Shown here one piece after another: positions 34,901 through 42,744 of a DNA stretch of 64,000 nucleotides (the stretch's first letter is position 1; the number at the start of each line of letters is the position of its first letter). The stretch is from positions 1 through 64,000 of the forward strand of contig NZ_CASEGO010000005.1 of assembly GCF_949287625.1 (NCBI RefSeq). Direction: 5' to 3'. The notes beneath the pieces are model-generated. The model was not told where the DNA came from. It made no database searches and saw only the letters and a list, made by a program, of their open reading frames with translations. A program made the translations under genes and the position numbers. Source of the stretch: an uncultured Brachyspira sp. (lineage in GTDB: Bacteria; Spirochaetota; Brachyspiria; Brachyspirales; Brachyspiraceae).

Positions 34901-35109
34901 TCTTCTATAGGTATAACTGCATTCTGTTCCACGTCCAAAATCGAAGCTCCCGGATATGTTACTGCTATAAGCATCATATCCAAATCTGTGGAAGGAAAAG
35001 CTTCTCTATTTAGGTTAAAGTAATAATATCCGCCTACAAATAATACCGCAAGTACGATTACATTTACAAGCATAGTATGTTTTGCAAAGTATACAATAAT
35101 TTTTTCCAT
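31915..35109 (-). CDS. RND family efflux transporter permease
   Basis: A 1064-residue AcrB-like inner-membrane pump, driven by the proton gradient. It shows the two-fold layout: an N-terminal helix, large periplasmic loop (VTYPGASILDVEQNAVIPIEEQL), helices 2-6 with the proton-relay segment TVLGMIVDNSIVVSENIF, a second loop, and a C-terminal helix block (GVVGIIGLAGVVVNNGIILVDVINN). The second Asp of the usual DD pair in helix 4 is Asn (VDNSIVV), as in many RND proteins outside AcrB. It follows tolC in a tetR-tolC-RND operon. The adaptor gene is missing. Confidence 0.92.
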   Translation of the reverse strand: MEKIIVYFAKHTMLVNVIVLAVLFVGGYYYFNLNREAFPSTDLDMMLIAVTYPGASILDVEQNAVIPIEEQLQGISGIDKYETTIIENLGIILVELDQSLPNRQPVKDEIFREMQNVPDLSTDVEEVTTYDLNPNKMSIYTLGVHFKEGMEGNERELFDISQRLEDDIIRLPGVAEVRVEGRTDPEIQIYVDPLKMQSNYIALSDVVNALAVRNVRATGGDMEEENREKSVVTYGEFQNPMEAESTVIRSTFNGQRVLVKDIGRVNEGFEEKTTHMRVNKAPGYSLDIVKNENADIIKTIAEVNKYLEENAAIIPENVQVSVMGDNSRTINSLIAIVSSNLIQGFLIIFICLIIFLDFKSAMFTSLGMIFTMFACFIFMKATNITFNTMSLAAVITVLGMIVDNSIVVSENIFNFKQAGYKGLEATRLAVSDVVMPMVASTLTTVAAFFPLLTISGMMGKIINLFPKIVIFTLIVSLFQAILILPNQLQDKEDKYKNYKPKKKSKWKNPLDFDKDKLFDKMKVPYGFFLEKCLKVRYIVILFFILMLIGSFFLAQNSFKNFVLIYDTSADTIVINIETEIGSTKEYTTEQIARIEDVVASVVKPEELIALYTLVGSQVDQEMVSEEKGNLAGIMVYLVPAAERDRTADELVNLINQEMDKTDIRDTVPVFTMNTKGTVDPGDPVDIKVIGNDTDLARQAVEEIKTFLATVPGVINIDDDDKPGKDELRIMLDYDKIAELGIDVETVGYEARTAYYGTEATYIQELENRLDFRVQFDEKYTYDSQYLTNLLIPNSSRRLIYLHNIADLELTNGLSALRHYNGQRSISVTADLVPGQNTSRNVMLTVSEHFKDFGTKYKGLRLYFGGEAEETMEALGQLIFSFAMALIFVYVVLLLQLNRFIQPIMILTIIPFGMIGVFLGFALHRMPLSFMGVVGIIGLAGVVVNNGIILVDVINNIIEMGVKGDPKKGVTQAIVDGCKQRLRPVFLTTVTTVVGLLPTAYGIGGRADIIIPICMALAYGLLFATLLTLVLLPCMFLTMFDLRLIKLPKDSPSEEITTTITTTAN

Positions 35110-35167
35110 AATATATCTGCATCTCCTATTTCTGTTTTATTTATGTTAACTAAAAATTTAAAGACTT

Positions 35168-35207
35168 AATCATTTTGAGGTTAATCAAAATTAACCCCCG
35201 AATGATT
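35168..35207. promoter_or_regulatory. Stem-loop between tolC-like and RND genes
   Basis: AATCATT/AATGATT outer arms and GGTTAA/TTAACC inner arms are separated by a 4x4 internal loop. There is no clear T-run, so a message-stability or partial-termination role is more likely than full termination. Confidence 0.5.
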
Positions 35208-35256
35208 TTTATATATATCCCTCTAAATCCTTATCAAATGTCTAATAAAAAATATT

Positions 35257-36720
35257 TTATTCATAATCAATTGCAAGCAGTGCCCTGTAATCAAATATAG
35301 TAGTTATAAACTCATACTGAAGATTTAAAAGTTCCGTCTGCGTAGCGACTAAGTCCAATCTTGATGTAAGCAAATCATCAATTTCCAAACGTCCCTGATC
35401 TAATTTTTGAAGCTGAGTTGCTATTCTTGAATTAATAGCCCTTATCTGCATTTGCTTACTTGCTATTAAATTTTTATAAGCATTAAATCTTGAAATATAT
35501 GTCTGCAGCTGTGTATTATAATCTTTTTCTAATTGATCGTACTGAGCTATAATTCCGTATAATGAGTTTTCAGCCATTTGATACTGAGCTTTATTTGCTC
35601 TGTTTCCTATAGGGTATGAGAATTGAACTCCTGCAAAGAAGTCAACATTTGTCATACTCCCAAAAGACTTAAAATATCCGTCGCTGTTTGGGCTAAGTCC
35701 ATTTAAATTTACACTTCCTACCAAATCTAAATTAGGCAAAGTTCCGTTTTTCATAGCTTCAAGTGTATATTCTGCTCTTATCTTTGACTGATATGCAATT
35801 TGTCCGTTTATACTGTCTGCAAAAGGTACTTTTTCCATCTGCATGTTGCTTCCCAAGTCTAAATAAGCGTCCCAAGTGGTATGATCTGGTTTTATATTAG
35901 TTACAGGCATAAAGAAACTCACTGTTGCTAAAAGACTTTCTAAATAAACCTGATTCTGAGCATAATAATCACTGTATACCATAGTTTGAGTTCTTGCATT
36001 CTGATATGAGTCATTATCTATAAGTCCGTTATTATATCTGTCTCTCATCTGATTTTCAAATCTTCTTGCTGTGATATACATGCTTCTATAGTATGCAAGA
36101 AGTTTTTCATACATTATCCATTGATAATAAATTTTCTGATATGAAACTATAACACTTGCATCATCTAATTTTCTTTGAAGTTTCGCTATGGCAAGAGCAT
36201 ATTCAGCATCTTTAATTGGGTATCTGTCTAATTTACCGAAAAAATTTCTCAAAAGAGGCTGAGTAACTTCTATTGTGAGAGAAGGCAGATAATTATTAAA
36301 ATCTACAGAATTAACACCATCTGGGTATAATTTTCCGCCTAAAAAAGAACTATGAGTTAAATTAACAGACCAAGTAGTTCCGCTGTATGGTATTAATGAT
36401 CCTACACCAATTCCAGCCTGTATACCTGCAGCTTCTACTGTAGGACCTGCTGATGTTGAAGTAGTGCTTCCGCTTGACAAACTTCCGTATTTTCCTACAG
36501 CACCAAGCTGAGCAGATAAATTAACATCGCCTGAACTTTTGGCACTAAGAAGATTCATTTCAGCATTAGTTTCAGTAACAGCATTTATTTTCAGCTCTGG
36601 AATCTGATCCCTTATAGTTTCCATATATGCTGCATAAGTTAATGTATTGGTCTGAGAATATAAAATATTCACAGTAAAAAACATTAATAAAAATATTGTA
36701 AGTTCTATCTTAATTTTCAT
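35257..36720 (-). CDS. TolC family outer-membrane efflux protein
   Basis: About 487 residues: a signal peptide ending near LYSQ, then two repeats of long amphipathic helices with inserted strands, as in TolC (AEMNLLSAKSSGDVNL, FSYPIGNRANKAQYQMAENSLYG, GRLEIDDLLTSRLDLVATQTELLNLQYEF). It forms the outer-membrane channel. AGGAG 5 nt upstream supports ATG 36720 over the GTG at 36726. It lies between tetR (22 bp upstream) and the RND pump. Confidence 0.88.
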   Translation of the reverse strand: MKIKIELTIFLLMFFTVNILYSQTNTLTYAAYMETIRDQIPELKINAVTETNAEMNLLSAKSSGDVNLSAQLGAVGKYGSLSSGSTTSTSAGPTVEAAGIQAGIGVGSLIPYSGTTWSVNLTHSSFLGGKLYPDGVNSVDFNNYLPSLTIEVTQPLLRNFFGKLDRYPIKDAEYALAIAKLQRKLDDASVIVSYQKIYYQWIMYEKLLAYYRSMYITARRFENQMRDRYNNGLIDNDSYQNARTQTMVYSDYYAQNQVYLESLLATVSFFMPVTNIKPDHTTWDAYLDLGSNMQMEKVPFADSINGQIAYQSKIRAEYTLEAMKNGTLPNLDLVGSVNLNGLSPNSDGYFKSFGSMTNVDFFAGVQFSYPIGNRANKAQYQMAENSLYGIIAQYDQLEKDYNTQLQTYISRFNAYKNLIASKQMQIRAINSRIATQLQKLDQGRLEIDDLLTSRLDLVATQTELLNLQYEFITTIFDYRALLAIDYE

Positions 36721-36748
36721 TAGCACTCCTTATCTAAATATACGTAAG

Positions 36749-37465
36749 TTACTCTTCTGTTTTTTTTAAATTCTCAAAACTGTATTTGCTTCCAAGTAAA
36801 TATAATACAGTTTTACACAAATTATCAATTAAATTGTTCAAATTAATATCTAAATTTCTATTTTGTTCCATATTGTCCTTATAATAATATAATTTTCTGT
36901 CAAGATCATAATATTTAGTTAATATTAATTCAGTTCCTATACCTGCTATAGTTACTATTATCTGCATATAAATATCATTATGTTCAGCTATTGGTACAAA
37001 ATATTTCTCTTCTATCTTCTTATCTATGAATAAAAATAATTCAGTAAGCCAAAAATACAAATTAACATCTTTATTTATGCTTTTTTTAAGTTTTTCAAAC
37101 CTTTTTTTATCATTAAAAAATATTGGCTGAAGTTCAAACATTATTTTACCAAATTCGCTTGCCGTAATGAAAAAAAACTTTTTAAAGTATTCAAATAATT
37201 CAAATATAACTTTTTCAGGTTCATCATTATATTTTTCTATGATATCTTTAGGATTTATATTAGTTTTTTTGCTATTTAAAAGCGAAATAATAATATCATC
37301 TATATTTGAATAATATTTATAAACCCCTCCTTGACTTAACTCTGCTTCTTTAATAATATCCTTCATTGTAACACTATAGGCAGGCTTTTTTAGAAAAATT
37401 TTCATAGCTGCTTCAAGTATTATCTTTCTCTTGTTCTCAAAATATTCTTCATTAACTTTAGGCAT
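36749..37465 (-). CDS. TetR/AcrR family transcriptional regulator of the efflux operon
   Basis: A 238-residue protein with an N-terminal helix-turn-helix typical of TetR (KIILEAAMKIFLKKPAYSVTMKDIIKEAELSQGGVYKYYSNIDDII) and a divergent helical ligand domain. It is the first gene of the efflux operon and sits just downstream of a long palindrome, so autorepression of the whole operon is likely. Ligands are probably pump substrates. Confidence 0.88.
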   Translation of the reverse strand: MPKVNEEYFENKRKIILEAAMKIFLKKPAYSVTMKDIIKEAELSQGGVYKYYSNIDDIIISLLNSKKTNINPKDIIEKYNDEPEKVIFELFEYFKKFFFITASEFGKIMFELQPIFFNDKKRFEKLKKSINKDVNLYFWLTELFLFIDKKIEEKYFVPIAEHNDIYMQIIVTIAGIGTELILTKYYDLDRKLYYYKDNMEQNRNLDINLNNLIDNLCKTVLYLLGSKYSFENLKKTEE

Positions 37466-37513
37466 TGTATTATTTTGGCGTTCACCTCTTATTTTTTATT
37501 ATTTAGGTATGAA

Positions 37514-37547
37514 AAAATAAAAACGATACTAGTGTCATTTTTATTTT
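37514..37547. promoter_or_regulatory. 34-bp palindromic operator upstream of tetR
   Basis: Left arm AAAATAAAAACGATACT and right arm AGTGTCATTTTTATTTT are inverted copies with two mismatched pairs, centred on ACTAGT. It lies 49-82 bp upstream of the tetR start and immediately downstream of the promoter at 37555-37583, a classic position for repression. Confidence 0.75.
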
Positions 37548-37554
37548 AGAATCA

Positions 37555-37583
37555 ATATTATTACAATTATTTTTTATTGTCAA
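37555..37583 (-). promoter_or_regulatory. Sigma70-like promoter of the tetR-tolC-RND operon
   Basis: On the minus strand TTGACA (37578-37583), a 17-nt spacer and TAATAT (37555-37560). Transcription would start beside the palindrome. Confidence 0.7.
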
Positions 37584-37763
37584 TAGATATTGTATGATAA
37601 ATTTTACAAAATTTTTATATAAATTAATATCATACTATTTATACGTACGAATAATTATACATTTTATACATATTAAAAATATTTTGAATTAACTATTGTA
37701 AAAAATATTATTTAGGTTAATATTAACATATAAGAAGTTTAAGAGAATTAAATGGAGTTTTTT

Positions 37764-38099
37764 ATGGAAGTTTCTGTTAAAGAACTTGAAAATAATACAG
37801 CTGTACTAAAATTAGATGGGGATATAGATGTATATACTTCATCAGATTTAAAAGATGTTATTTTTTCCCAAATAGAGCTTGGTGCCAAGAAAATAATAAT
37901 AGATATGGAAGATGTTTATTATATAGACAGCAGCGGAATAGGAGTATTTATTTCAGCACTTGGTACTTTTAAGAAGGTAAATGGTAAAATATGTTTTGTA
38001 AAAGTTACAGAACCTGTAAAAAAGGTATTTGAGCTTACAAAAATAACAAGTTTTTTTCCAATATTTACTAGTGAAACTGAGGCTATAGATAAATTTTGA
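37764..38099 (+). CDS. STAS domain anti-sigma factor antagonist
   Basis: About 111 residues, one STAS domain. The motif DMEDVYYIDSSGIGVFISAL holds the Ser that is phosphorylated by RsbW/SpoIIAB-type kinases. TGGAG lies 6 nt before ATG 37764, so the ATG at 37752 overlapping that site is not used. A kinase of the matching type is encoded at 17958-18398, 19 kb away; pairing is a guess. It stands between the divergent efflux operon and the ATP synthase operon. Confidence 0.9.
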   Translation: MEVSVKELENNTAVLKLDGDIDVYTSSDLKDVIFSQIELGAKKIIIDMEDVYYIDSSGIGVFISALGTFKKVNGKICFVKVTEPVKKVFELTKITSFFPIFTSETEAIDKF

Positions 38100-38238
38100 T
38101 TTTTATTTTGGTTAAAAAAATAAAAATAAATAATAATGGTTGATTTTTTATTTAATAGTTATACAATTATTCGAAATTATTTTTATTTTTAATTGAATCA
38201 AAGAAATTTTCTTAAGCTAAGGGTAGTAATTGTTTATT

Positions 38239-39150
38239 ATGATTAAAGAAGTGATTTTTTTAAGGAAAATTTTTGTATTAACATTTATTGCAGCAGCTAT
38301 ATTTACATCTGATATAGTATATGGGGCTGAAAGTATTAATGATTATATAATGGAGGAGATAACAGATAACACATCTGATCCGTTTTACACTATTCCTATA
38401 AGATTAGGTCATTATATTAATTTCGATTTCAAAATAACTAAACATATTATATTGATAACTTTGGCAGGTATTTTATCTGTACTTAGTATGAAATATTTAG
38501 CCCATAAGTTAAAAAGACCTTTCAAAAGACCCACCTACTTACAAAGCATATTAGAAGGCTTAATTGACTATATGAATAAAGATGTAATAGGTGCTGCATT
38601 AGGTGAGGAAGGAAAAAAATATGTGCCTTTTTGTCTGACTGTGTTTTTATTTGTACTATTTTCAAATATATTGGGGCTTATACCAGCATCTGTGAAGTTT
38701 CCTACAGAAAATGGAGGTCATTCATATATAGCAGGCGGACTTGGTGCAAATATAGGTTTTACGGCTTCTATAGCTGTAATTGTGTTTATAGTTTATATTT
38801 TTGCGGGTATAAGAAAGAAAGGTATTATAAGGTATTGGACATCTTTAGTGCCTAAAGGTCTTCCTATACCGCTAATACCTATAATATGGGTATTAGAGTT
38901 TATTACATTATTTAACAGGGCTTTTGCTCTTGCTATACGTCTTTTTGCAAACATTACAGGCGGACACATAATGATGATAGTAATACCGTACTTAATTATT
39001 ATGTCTGGAACTTTACTTGTTTCGCCTTTTGCAGTGTTGTTTTTGGCATTTATATATGTACTTGAGATGTTTGTAGCGGTTTTACAAGCTTATATATTCT
39101 CATTATTATCAGCAGTTTATATTGGAATTGCTATTAGTGATGAGCATTAA
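38239..39150 (+). CDS. atpB: F-type ATP synthase subunit a
   Basis: About 303 residues. Five to six membrane helices with the essential Arg in FNRAFALAIRLFANITGGH, the proton half-channel region. A signal-like N-terminus ends near VYGAE, as in several spirochaete and Gram-negative subunit a proteins. ATG 38239 is favoured over TTG 38230; the ribosome site is weak. It heads the atp operon. Confidence 0.93.
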   Translation: MIKEVIFLRKIFVLTFIAAAIFTSDIVYGAESINDYIMEEITDNTSDPFYTIPIRLGHYINFDFKITKHIILITLAGILSVLSMKYLAHKLKRPFKRPTYLQSILEGLIDYMNKDVIGAALGEEGKKYVPFCLTVFLFVLFSNILGLIPASVKFPTENGGHSYIAGGLGANIGFTASIAVIVFIVYIFAGIRKKGIIRYWTSLVPKGLPIPLIPIIWVLEFITLFNRAFALAIRLFANITGGHIMMIVIPYLIIMSGTLLVSPFAVLFLAFIYVLEMFVAVLQAYIFSLLSAVYIGIAISDEH

Positions 39151-39204
39151 AAAAATAAATAATTTAAATAATTATAATCTTATAATAAAAGGAGAATAAA
39201 AAAA

Positions 39205-39426
39205 ATGGAACTTTCTATATTAGGAGCAGCAATTGGAGCAGGTCTTGCAGCCATAGGAGTTGGAATAGGAATAGGTTTTATAGGTTCTAGAGCAGTTGAA
39301 GGTGTTGCCAGACAGCCTGAAGTTTCTGGAAAGATACAAGCTGTTATGCTTATAGCAGCAGCATTAATAGAAGGGGTAGGTTTATTTGCTTTAGTTATTT
39401 GTATTCTTGCATTATTTACAAAATAA
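39205..39426 (+). CDS. atpE: F-type ATP synthase subunit c
   Basis: 73 residues, two helices joined by the conserved polar loop ARQPE. The ion-binding Glu lies in LIEGVGLFAL of helix 2. The helix-1 Gln and the Ser after Glu that define Na+-binding c rings are replaced (GIGIGF and IEG), so proton coupling is inferred. AAAGGAG lies upstream of the ATG. Confidence 0.95.
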   Translation: MELSILGAAIGAGLAAIGVGIGIGFIGSRAVEGVARQPEVSGKIQAVMLIAAALIEGVGLFALVICILALFTK

Positions 39427-39453
39427 TTAAAAAAAATATTTGGAGGTATATGT

Positions 39454-39954
39454 ATGGCACTTTTAAAAATAGATCCAGGTATTATTATTTGGACTTGGAT
39501 CACATTTTTACTAGTTCTTGCTATATTAGGTGCTTCTACTTGGAAAATAATTTTGAAAGGCTTGAATGCACGTGCTGATAAAATACAGGAAGATTTGGAA
39601 GAAGCAGAAAAAACTAGAGAAAATGCTAAAAAATCTTTGGCAGCATACAGAGAGCAGATTGATAATGCTAAAGCTGAAGCCAGTGCTATTATAGAAAATG
39701 CAAGGGTTGAAGCTAATAGAATTAGAGATAAAATTATTAATAATGCTAGAGAAGAAGCAGAAGTTAATAAAAACAAAATTATGTCTGAAATAGACAGGTC
39801 TAAAGAAGAGGCTATGAATAGTGTGAAAAAACAGGCACTTGATATTGCTGTTGTTATGGCAGAAACTATTCTTAAAAGAAATATAAATAAAGAAGATAAT
39901 CAGGCTATAATTAATGAGTTTATTAATAATGCAGGAAAAGAAAACAATAAATAA
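39454..39954 (+). CDS. atpF: F-type ATP synthase subunit b
   Basis: 166 residues: an N-terminal membrane helix (GIIIWTWITFLLVLAILGAS), then a long charged coiled coil (ARADKIQEDLEEAEKTRENAKKSL...) forming the peripheral stalk, and a C-terminal delta-binding end. It starts 27 bp after atpE with GGAGG upstream. Confidence 0.93.
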   Translation: MALLKIDPGIIIWTWITFLLVLAILGASTWKIILKGLNARADKIQEDLEEAEKTRENAKKSLAAYREQIDNAKAEASAIIENARVEANRIRDKIINNAREEAEVNKNKIMSEIDRSKEEAMNSVKKQALDIAVVMAETILKRNINKEDNQAIINEFINNAGKENNK

Positions 39955-39992
39955 TAAACTTATAAAAAGCGTAAGTGTTTAGGAAGTGATAT

Positions 39993-40541
39993 ATGAGAGA
40001 AAGTGAAAAATTGGAAATACTAAAGCCTACAGCTAATGCCATATTTGACATAGCTAGAGAGCTTGGAATGATAAGAGAAATATATAATGAACTTACAGAA
40101 TGTTCTAAATTATTTCAGGATATTGATATAAAGAATTATTTTTTTGATAAATTTATTTCTAAAAAAGACAAAAAAGAATTAATAGATAGAAGATTAAAAC
40201 CTTTGCTTTCTAAAGAAACTTATGCTTTTGTTTCTATATTGGCAGAACATGACAGTATAGATGTACTGCCTGATATAGTGAATTTATATAAAAATATAGC
40301 AGATGATTATAATAATATAGTGAGAGTGCGTATTATTACAGCTTCTTCTATTGATGATAAAACAGTAGAAGATATTATTCAGACAGTGAAATGTTTTTCC
40401 AGTAATGAAATATCTTATGAAACAGAAATTGATGAGAGTATTATAGGCGGTATAATAGTATATATTGGTTCTACAGTTTATGATTATAGTATAAAAAATC
40501 AGATAGATTTATTGCAAAGTAAATTTACACGCGGTAATTAA
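39993..40541 (+). CDS. atpH: F-type ATP synthase subunit delta, first copy
   Basis: 182 residues. An N-terminal helical domain (ANAIFDIARELGMIREIYNEL) binds the top of F1. The C-terminal part has the OSCP signature IDESIIGGIIVYIGSTVYDYSIKNQIDLL. AGGAAGTG lies before ATG 39993. It is followed by a second delta gene, which is unusual. Confidence 0.88.
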   Translation: MRESEKLEILKPTANAIFDIARELGMIREIYNELTECSKLFQDIDIKNYFFDKFISKKDKKELIDRRLKPLLSKETYAFVSILAEHDSIDVLPDIVNLYKNIADDYNNIVRVRIITASSIDDKTVEDIIQTVKCFSSNEISYETEIDESIIGGIIVYIGSTVYDYSIKNQIDLLQSKFTRGN

Positions 40542-40572
40542 TTAATCTTAAATATTGTAGGAGATTATGCTT

Positions 40573-41214
40573 ATGGAGTCCATTGCTGACAGCATTTTAA
40601 AAGACTTAAAAAAAGAGGTGCTGAAAGAAAGCACAAAAGAAAAAGTTAGCAGATTCACGCGTATAACAAAAAATGAATCCAGTGCTAAAAATTATGCTAA
40701 GGCAATGTTTGATGTAGCCTCTGATGCTGGAAAAATAGAAGTGATTAAAAGTGATTTGGATATTGTTTATTCCTCTTTGCTTGTTGATAAAGATACATAT
40801 GATTTTTTCAAATCTAGTTTTATAGACGGCAATTTGAGAATGAGTATTTTAAAAAAGGTATATGCAGGTAAAATATCAGAAGAGACTTTTAATCTTATTG
40901 CTATATTAATAGAAAGAGATTTGATTCATACTTTATTTGCTATAATAGTAGAGTATGAAAACTTATGTAATGAATATTATAATATAGCAGTGGCTAGAAT
41001 TATAACAGCATCTGATATAAATAATATAGATGATATAGAAAAATTAAAAAAATGTATTAGAAATATGATTAAGGACAGAGATGTTCATTTTATATTTCAT
41101 ACAGATGAAAATATTATAGGCGGTATTGTAATAGAGATAGAAGATATTGTTTATGATTACAGTATAAGAAGAGTACTTACAGGATTAAAAACTTCTATTT
41201 CTGATGATAATTGA
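40573..41214 (+). CDS. F-type ATP synthase subunit delta, second divergent copy
   Basis: About 213 residues. It has the same OSCP/delta architecture as its neighbour: AKNYAKAMFDVASDAGKIEVIKSDLDIV and TDENIIGGIVIEIEDIVYDYSIRRVLTGL. An extra 35-40 residue charged N-terminus (ILKDLKKEVLKESTKEK) is absent from the first copy. ATG 40573 is preferred, as AGGAG is 9 nt upstream; ATG 40567 would be too close. The two copies are diverged, so this may be a specialised or alternative stalk subunit. Confidence 0.82.
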   Translation: MESIADSILKDLKKEVLKESTKEKVSRFTRITKNESSAKNYAKAMFDVASDAGKIEVIKSDLDIVYSSLLVDKDTYDFFKSSFIDGNLRMSILKKVYAGKISEETFNLIAILIERDLIHTLFAIIVEYENLCNEYYNIAVARIITASDINNIDDIEKLKKCIRNMIKDRDVHFIFHTDENIIGGIVIEIEDIVYDYSIRRVLTGLKTSISDDN

Positions 41215-41241
41215 TTATATTTTACATTTGGGGAATTGATT

Positions 41242-42741
41242 ATGAATATAAAAGCTAGTGAAATTGCAGCAGTTCTTAAAGAAGAGATTAAGAATTATAA
41301 AGCTGATTTTACTCCGAATGAAGTAGGGGTAGTTGTAGAGGTAGGAGACGGTATTGCAAGAGTAATTGGACTTCCGTATGTTATGGCTAATGAGATGATA
41401 CTTTTTGAAAGCGGTGCGGTAGGACTTGCTTTTAACTTGGAAGAGGAAACTATTGGTGCTATAGTTTTGGGCGATTATTACGGTATTAAAGAGGGAAGTA
41501 AAGTCAGCAGACTTAAAAGAATATTAGAAGTTCCAGTAGGGGAGGCTCTTTTAGGAAGAGTTGTTAATCCTTTGGGTGTACCTATAGACGGGCATGGCGA
41601 AATTACTACTGATAAAAGAAGAGTAATAGAATTTCCAGCTCCAGGTATTGCTGACAGGCAGGCGGTAAAACAGCCGCTTCAAACTGGTATTAAAGCTATT
41701 GACTCTATGACTCCAGTTGGAAGAGGTCAAAGACAGCTTATTATCGGCGACAGAGGTACTGGTAAAACTTCTATTGCTCTTGATGCTATAATCAATCAAA
41801 AAGGCACTGGAGTAATATGTGTATATGTAGCTATAGGACAAAAGGCTTCTACTGTTGCTGGTGTTGTTGATACATTAAGACAGCATGGGGCATTAGACTA
41901 TACTATAGTAGTTGCGGCTACTGCAGCTGATTCTGCTCCGCTTCTTTATATAGCTCCTTATGCAGGCTGTGCTATGGCTGAATACTTTATGTATGAACAG
42001 AAAAAAGATACTTTAATAATATATGATGACTTAACTAAACAGGCTAATGCTTACAGACAGATATCATTACTTCTTAGAAGACCTCCAGGAAGAGAGGCTT
42101 TCCCAGGGGACGTTTTCTATTTGCATTCAAGACTTCTTGAAAGAGCAGCTAAACTTAGCGATGAATTAGGAGGAGGTTCTTTAACAGCACTTCCTATCAT
42201 AGAAACTCAGGATAATGAGGTATCAGCTTATATTCCTACTAACGTTATTTCTATTACTGATGGGCAGATATATTTGCTTACTAGCTTATTTATGAGCGGT
42301 GTACGTCCTGCTATAGATGTTGGTATATCTGTTTCTCGTGTAGGCGGTAATGCTCAGACTAAGGCTATGAAAAAAGTTGCTGGTACTTTAAGACTTGACC
42401 TTGCTTCTTACAGATCTTTGGAGGCTTTCTCTCAGCTTGGTATTGGGCTTGATAAGGCTACTTTGGCACAGTTAGACAGAGGTGCTAAAATGGTTGAATT
42501 ATTAAAGCAGAAACAATACAGCCCTATACCTTTTGAAGAGCAGGTTGTTGTTATATTCGCTGCTACAAAAGGTTTTTTGGATAATATTGAAGTTGACAGA
42601 GTTCATGAGTTTGAATGGAGATTATTACAGTATATTAAAGCTGATAAGCCTAGTGTACTTGATAATATCAGAGAGAAAAAAGATATAGAAGATATGGACG
42701 GTCTTTATAAAGTTATAGAAGAGTTTAAGTCTAAGTTCTAA
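41242..42741 (+). CDS. atpA: F-type ATP synthase subunit alpha
   Basis: About 499 residues. The nucleotide-binding P-loop reads GDRGTGKTS (near residue 170), and family motifs include ALPIIETQDNEVSAYIPTNVISITDGQI and RVGGNAQTKAMK. Start ATG 41242 follows GGGGAA with a 6-nt gap; a TTG at 41236 lies inside that window. The gene ends 3 bp before a glycosyltransferase gene. Confidence 0.96.
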   Translation: MNIKASEIAAVLKEEIKNYKADFTPNEVGVVVEVGDGIARVIGLPYVMANEMILFESGAVGLAFNLEEETIGAIVLGDYYGIKEGSKVSRLKRILEVPVGEALLGRVVNPLGVPIDGHGEITTDKRRVIEFPAPGIADRQAVKQPLQTGIKAIDSMTPVGRGQRQLIIGDRGTGKTSIALDAIINQKGTGVICVYVAIGQKASTVAGVVDTLRQHGALDYTIVVAATAADSAPLLYIAPYAGCAMAEYFMYEQKKDTLIIYDDLTKQANAYRQISLLLRRPPGREAFPGDVFYLHSRLLERAAKLSDELGGGSLTALPIIETQDNEVSAYIPTNVISITDGQIYLLTSLFMSGVRPAIDVGISVSRVGGNAQTKAMKKVAGTLRLDLASYRSLEAFSQLGIGLDKATLAQLDRGAKMVELLKQKQYSPIPFEEQVVVIFAATKGFLDNIEVDRVHEFEWRLLQYIKADKPSVLDNIREKKDIEDMDGLYKVIEEFKSKF

Positions 42742-42744
42742 TTT

